Source: JBDRDI01 sp043820875 (GTDB taxonomy: Bacteria; Patescibacteriota; Patescibacteriia; Patescibacteriales; UBA12075). From it: a stretch of 8,353 nucleotides of DNA. The position numbers were made by a program, and so were the translations under genes. Shown here piece after piece: positions 4,456 to 8,353 of this stretch. The first letter of the stretch is position 1, and every line of letters starts with the position of its first letter. Location: positions 1 to 8,353 of the forward strand of contig JBDRDI010000006.1 in NCBI GenBank assembly GCA_043820875.1. Direction: 5' to 3'. The notes under the pieces were generated by a model that saw only the letters and a program-made list of their open reading frames with translations, was not told the DNA's origin and searched no databases.

Positions 4456-6606
4456 ATGTTTAATCTATTAAAAACACATTTTGGTTTTGCGGAATTTCGA
4501 CCAGGACAAGAGCAGATTATCAATAACGTTCTTGCCGGACACGATACTTTTGTTTTAATGCCAACCGGTGGCGGCAAGTCTCTTTGCTTTCAATTGCCGG
4601 CCATAAAACTCCCAGGACTCACTATCGTCATCTCGCCTCTTATTTCCTTGATGAAAGACCAAGTGGACGCACTACGGGCAAACGGCATTGCGGCTGATTT
4701 TATCAACAGCTCTCTCTCACGCGAAGAGATGAACAGAGTCAAACGCGATATTGCGAACAATAAAACAAAAATATTGTATCTCGCGCCGGAACGATTACCT
4801 CTCGCAGAATTTCAAGAATTTTTGTCTTCTTTGAATATCAACTTGATTGCCGTGGATGAAGCGCATTGCATCAGCGAATGGGGGCATGATTTTCGACCGG
4901 AATACCGTAATTTAAAAACTTTGAGAAAACTTTTTCCAAAGACGCCGGTCATCGCGCTGACGGCGACAGCCACGCTTCGCGTGCGTCAAGATATCATCCG
5001 CGAACTCAATCTGCAAAATGCCAAATTATTCGTCACCGGATTCAACCGCCCAAATCTTTCTTACGCCGTTCTGCCGAAAAAAAATCCTTTTGATATTTTG
5101 ATGAATTTATTGGAAAAACATAAAAAATCCTCAACAATCATTTATTGTTTTTCACGCAAGAACGCGGAAGAACTGGCTGAAGACTTGCGCGCCGAAGGAC
5201 TGAAAGCGCTCGCCTATCACGCCGGACTGGAAACAAACGTACGGCGAGAAACGCAAGAAAAATTCATTAAAGATGAAATTGATATTATCACAGCCACCAT
5301 CGCTTTTGGCATGGGAATTGACAAGCCGGACATACGCTTGATTGTCCATTATCACCTGCCAAAATCCATTGAAAATTATTATCAAGAAACCGGCCGCGCC
5401 GGACGAGATGGATTGCCGAGCGAATGCGTCTTGTTTTACTGCGCTGGAGACTGCGCGAAGCATCAATATTTTTTCAACGAAATAACTGATCCGCGAGAAA
5501 AACAATGCGCGGAAGAAAAATTAAATGACATGGTCAGCTATTGCGAACTTGCTTCCTGCCGACGGGGGTTTTTACTTAATTATTTCGGCGATTCTTTTCA
5601 AAATGAAAATAAAAAAGAAGGTTGCGCGAATTGCGATGCTTGCCTGACGCCACGTGAAAAATTTGAAGCCACAATAATCGCTCAAAAAATCTTATCCGCC
5701 ATCATCCGCACAGGAGGACGGTTTGGCGCAAATCATATCGTTGACATATTAAAAGGCTCGGAACGCCAAAAAGTGCGCGAGCTTGGACACAACCGCTTAC
5801 CGGTATACGGCATTGTCCATGATTTTTCTCGGGAAGAATTAAAACAAATTGTCCGGCAACTTGTCGCCAAAAAAATAATCATTAAAAGCGCGGGCGAATA
5901 TCCAACACTCGATCTGGCTCTCTTGGGGAAAAAATTTATTGCAAATAAAGAAAAAATATTTTTAACGAGGCCAATCGTAAAAATTGAATATTATATGGCC
6001 GAAGAAGGCCCCGGCATTGATTATAATCGAGAATTATTTGAACTTTTACGCTCTTTAAGAAAAAGATTGGCTGACGAACTTGGGGTACCGCCGTTTGTCG
6101 TTTTCAGCGACGTATCTCTTCAACAAATGGCTTATTATCTACCGCAGAGCGCAGACAATTTTTCACGCGTGAGCGGTGTCGGCGCGGAAAAATTGAAGCG
6201 CTATGGAGAAATATTTGTTAAAACAATCGGCGGATACGCGCGCGAACATAATCTGCAAGAACTTAATGTCCCAATCAAAAGAACCGACGCGGACCGACGC
6301 GTAAAACGGGAAGGATCCACTTACGGCGAAACAAAAAAACTTATTCTTCAAAAAATGCCAATTGAAGAAATATCCTCAAAGCGCGGATTTACGGCCGGCA
6401 CTATTGTGACGCATATTGAAAAATTAATCGCGACTGGCGAAAAGTTAGATATCGCTTATTTGAATTCAGGAGGTGAAAGGTTTGAAAAAATAAAAAAAGC
6501 TTTTCAACGAAGCGGCGACACAAAATTATTGCCAGTTAGAGAAATTTTGGGCGATGATTATTCTTATGACGAGATAAGATTCGCGAGGTTGTTTTTGTTG
6601 TCTTAA
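4456..6606 (+). CDS. recQ: ATP-dependent DNA helicase RecQ
   Basis: A 716-residue 3'-to-5' DNA helicase that unwinds recombination intermediates and stalled-fork structures in the cytoplasm. Domains in order: Q-motif region FRPGQ (14-18), Walker A MPTGGGKS (35-42), DEAH (134-137) followed by the RecQ aromatic-rich loop CISEWGHDFRPEY (138-150), motif III TATAT (169-173), motif V around FGMGIDKPD (284-292), motif VI QETGRAGRDG (310-319). The RecQ zinc site is Cys368, 390, 393 and 396, then a winged-helix domain (about 400-495), an HRDC domain (about 520-600), and a C-terminal helix-turn-helix segment (about 620-670, YGETKKLILQKMPIEEISSK). All key residues appear intact. ATG 4456 begins MFNLLKTHFGF, the normal RecQ start; no Shine-Dalgarno motif. 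It lies 7 nt after the palindromic module and 48 nt before recG on the same strand. Confidence 0.98.
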   Translation: MFNLLKTHFGFAEFRPGQEQIINNVLAGHDTFVLMPTGGGKSLCFQLPAIKLPGLTIVISPLISLMKDQVDALRANGIAADFINSSLSREEMNRVKRDIANNKTKILYLAPERLPLAEFQEFLSSLNINLIAVDEAHCISEWGHDFRPEYRNLKTLRKLFPKTPVIALTATATLRVRQDIIRELNLQNAKLFVTGFNRPNLSYAVLPKKNPFDILMNLLEKHKKSSTIIYCFSRKNAEELAEDLRAEGLKALAYHAGLETNVRRETQEKFIKDEIDIITATIAFGMGIDKPDIRLIVHYHLPKSIENYYQETGRAGRDGLPSECVLFYCAGDCAKHQYFFNEITDPREKQCAEEKLNDMVSYCELASCRRGFLLNYFGDSFQNENKKEGCANCDACLTPREKFEATIIAQKILSAIIRTGGRFGANHIVDILKGSERQKVRELGHNRLPVYGIVHDFSREELKQIVRQLVAKKIIIKSAGEYPTLDLALLGKKFIANKEKIFLTRPIVKIEYYMAEEGPGIDYNRELFELLRSLRKRLADELGVPPFVVFSDVSLQQMAYYLPQSADNFSRVSGVGAEKLKRYGEIFVKTIGGYAREHNLQELNVPIKRTDADRRVKREGSTYGETKKLILQKMPIEEISSKRGFTAGTIVTHIEKLIATGEKLDIAYLNSGGERFEKIKKAFQRSGDTKLLPVREILGDDYSYDEIRFARLFLLS

Positions 6607-6619
6607 ACCAAAATCCCAG

Positions 6620-6648
6620 TTCAAGACAATGTCTTTTTATGCTAAAAT
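6620..6648 (+). promoter_or_regulatory. Putative recG promoter, possibly giving a leaderless mRNA
   Basis: TGCTAAAAT (6640-6648) is an extended -10, with a weak TTCAAG (6620-6625) 17 nt upstream. The expected transcription start about 7 nt after the -10 falls on the A of the recG ATG at 6655. A small AAGAC-AAT-GTCTT hairpin with a short T-run (6623-6638) overlaps it and might weakly end recQ transcription. Confidence 0.35.
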
Positions 6649-6654
6649 ATAATC

Positions 6655-7470
6655 ATGTCTAGTCTTGATACAAAACTTGAAAAAACAGGCCGGATTGGCA
6701 TGATTGTGGCCAAAAAAATAAAAAAGCTGGGCGTGGAAACCGTTCTTGACCTGCTTTTTTATTTTCCGTCGCGCTATGAAGACTACAGCGCGATTACTCC
6801 CATCAGTAAAATTTTACCGGGCACGAATGTAAATACCGTAGCCGTTATTGAGCTCATCCAAAGTAAACGCAGTCCAAGAAGACGCATGCACATCACTGAA
6901 GCGCTGATCAGCGACGAAAGCGGACAAGCCAAGGTGATTTGGTACAATCAACCGTTTGTCGCGCGCGCTTTGCGCACTGGAGACAAAATATCTCTTTCCG
7001 GCAAGGCGGATAGCGATTACAGCGGTATTGTCTTCAAGTCTCCAAGCTATGAAAAAATAAATTCTTTTCAAAACGTACACACGCAAGGCCTGGTACCGAT
7101 TTATCCTCTCACCGCAAACTTGACGCAAAAACAAATCAGATTTGTTATCAGCCGGATAATAGAGAAAGCAAAAGAGGTTGAAGAATGGCTACCAACGGAA
7201 ATTTTAAAAAAACAAAAACTTCTATCATTAAGCGAGGCCATAAAAAAAATTCATTTTCCAAAAAATGGAAAAGATATATCGGAAGCAAAACGCCGACTCG
7301 CCTTTAATGAATTATTTTTAATTCAACTTCAATCCCAACTTATTAAAAAGAATTCTTCTCAAGTGCGCGCCGAAAAAATAATTTTTCAAGAAAAAAAAAC
7401 CAAAGAATTCACAACAGCGCTCCCTTTCAAACTTACGAACTCCCAAAAAAATGCGCTTGGGAAATTTTAA
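6655..7470 (+). CDS. recG: ATP-dependent DNA helicase RecG, N-terminal part (frameshifted)
   Basis: The first 271 codons of recG. RecG is a double-stranded-DNA translocase that regresses stalled forks and processes Holliday junctions. This part has an N-terminal helical region with the family motif FYFPSRYEDYS (35-45), a wedge/OB-fold domain at about 60-150 (VIWYNQPF, LSGKADSDYSGIV), and the linker AKRRLAFNELFLIQLQ (211-226). It reaches LPFKLTNSQK, the start of the helicase domain, and then runs out of frame: after the A7 run (7445-7451) the frame reads NALGKF and stops at TAA 7468. The continuation is intact one frame back (from 7458). One extra A would restore SQKKCAWEILKDLEKE, which is normal RecG. 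The cause may be a real mutation, a homopolymer sequencing error, or slippage. ATG 6655 lies 48 nt after recQ; no Shine-Dalgarno motif. Confidence 0.93.
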   Translation: MSSLDTKLEKTGRIGMIVAKKIKKLGVETVLDLLFYFPSRYEDYSAITPISKILPGTNVNTVAVIELIQSKRSPRRRMHITEALISDESGQAKVIWYNQPFVARALRTGDKISLSGKADSDYSGIVFKSPSYEKINSFQNVHTQGLVPIYPLTANLTQKQIRFVISRIIEKAKEVEEWLPTEILKKQKLLSLSEAIKKIHFPKNGKDISEAKRRLAFNELFLIQLQSQLIKKNSSQVRAEKIIFQEKKTKEFTTALPFKLTNSQKNALGKF

Positions 7471-8353
7471 AAGATTTGGAAAAAGAAAATCCGATGATGC
7501 GCCTCCTGGAAGGTGATGTCGGCAGTGGAAAAACAGTTGTAGCGGTGATCGCCATGCTCAACGCCGCCTTAAATAAAAAACAATCGGTGTTGATGGCTCC
7601 CACCGAGATATTGGCTCATCAACATTTTGAAAGCATAAAAAAATCATTGTCGACAACTGATTTAAAAATTGCCTTATTAACCGCAAGCGAACAACGGCTG
7701 TCGCATCCGGACCCCTCGGCGCGGCTCAAAACAGGAAAGAAACAAATTTCGGAAATGATTAAAAATGGCGGAGTTGATATTATTATCGGCACACACGCCC
7801 TGATTCAAGAAAAAATCGGATTTAAAAATTTGGGACTGGCCATCATTGATGAACAGCACCGTTTTGGCGTTGAACAAAGAAAAAAACTGATTGAAAAATC
7901 CAATAACAAAGCGCGGACGCCGCACCTCTTGTCAATGACTGCCACGCCCATTCCTCGTTCTTTGGCTTTGGTGCTTTACGGCGATTTGGACATTTCCATC
8001 CTGGACGAAATGCCGGTTGGAAGAAAAAAAGTTTTGACCAAAATTGTGCCGGAAGAAAAAAGAAACGACGCTTACAAATTCATCCGCGCGCAAATTGAAT
8101 CCGGCCGGCAAATATTTGTTATTTGTCCGCTGATTGATATTTCCGACAAGCTGGGTGTAAAATCCGCCAAAGAAGAATATAAGAAATTAAATGAGAAGAT
8201 ATTCCCGGATTTAAAAATCGGCATTTTACACGGGCGCATGAAATCAAAAGAGAAAGAAGAAATAATGAAACAATTTTTAGAAAATAAAATAAAAATTCTT
8301 GTTTCCACGTCTGTCGTAGAGGTCGGCGTAGACGCGCCAAACGCTTCAATAAT
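7458..8353 (+). CDS. recG: RecG helicase domain, continuation in the -1 frame, 3' end off the window
   Basis: Open without a stop to the window edge, reading WEILKDLEKENP and on. Helicase motifs are all present: Walker A GDVGSGKT (7512-7535), motif Ia APTEILAHQH, motif II DEQH (7848-7859) within IIDEQHRFGVEQR, motif III SMTATPIPRS (7932-7961), motif IV region ILHGRMKS, motif V STSVVEVGVDAPNASI at the end. The DEQH box and the DEMPVGRKK stretch are RecG-specific. Motif VI and the C-terminal TRG region lie beyond 8353. If expressed separately it could start at ATG 7494 or 7497, only a few codons before Walker A, but would lack the wedge domain that gives RecG its branch specificity. There are no further frameshifts or stops in about 300 codons, so the lesion is either recent or not real. 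Confidence 0.93.

Noticed and set aside
4308..4577. 89-residue minus-strand frame across the recQ start and palindrome
   Set aside because: It covers a terminator, promoter-like sequence, palindrome and the recQ Walker A region in antisense; no protein-like pattern.
4456..8353. recQ-recG as part of a defence or novel mobile system
   Set aside because: Both are ordinary housekeeping helicases with all family motifs; no nuclease, protease or other system partner is adjacent in the window.

Overview
The window looks like a chromosomal fragment of a Candidate Phyla Radiation (Patescibacteria) bacterium, most likely of the Parcubacteria group. The reasons are an AT-rich genome with short spacers, single-TM CPR-style 'orphan' proteins, starts without Shine-Dalgarno motifs, tRNAs without encoded CCA, and several palindromic repeats in the spacers. 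comF ends at TGA and tryptophan is read from TGG, so the standard bacterial code fits and the TGA=Gly code of Gracilibacteria/Absconditabacteria does not. The phylum placement is an inference from style, not from a marker gene.

Layout. 1-58: a perfect 34-bp palindrome followed by an AT-rich leader. 59-1303 (+): membrane-anchored beta-propeller-like protein. 1318-1402: very large perfect inverted repeat (37-bp arms). About 1408-2193 (+): comF, a ComF-family phosphoribosyltransferase whose zinc-finger region begins upstream of any ordinary start codon. 2194-2328: short convergent spacer. 2329-3069 (-): ZIP-family metal transporter. 3140-3226 and 3321-3407 (-): tRNA-Ser(GCT) and tRNA-Ser(TGA), embedded in degenerate ATCTGAAATCCGA-type repeats. 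3423-3449: palindrome. 3521-4030 (+): two-TM small protein of unknown function. 4031-4455: a 425-nt spacer holding an inverted repeat, tRNA-Arg(GCG), short repeats, a degenerate stem-loop element, a terminator and a second copy of the 34-bp palindrome. 4456-6606 (+): recQ. 6655 to the window end (+): recG, broken by a one-base frameshift at an A7 run (7445-7451), 3' end outside the window.

How the parts relate. recQ and recG are adjacent and co-oriented. Both encode superfamily-2 helicases that act on recombination intermediates and stalled forks, and ComF is associated with DNA uptake and recombination, so DNA processing is the one common theme. The ZIP transporter, the propeller protein and the two-TM protein look like housekeeping neighbours with no clear link to it.

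I see no CRISPR array, defence island, prophage or transposase. The most interesting signals lie between genes: a shared ~50-nt palindromic upstream module placed 7-8 nt before two unrelated start codons (59 and 4456), with one compensatory base-pair change between copies; the comF start problem next to a giant palindrome; the recG frameshift; and a tRNA-Arg with the uncommon GCG anticodon.
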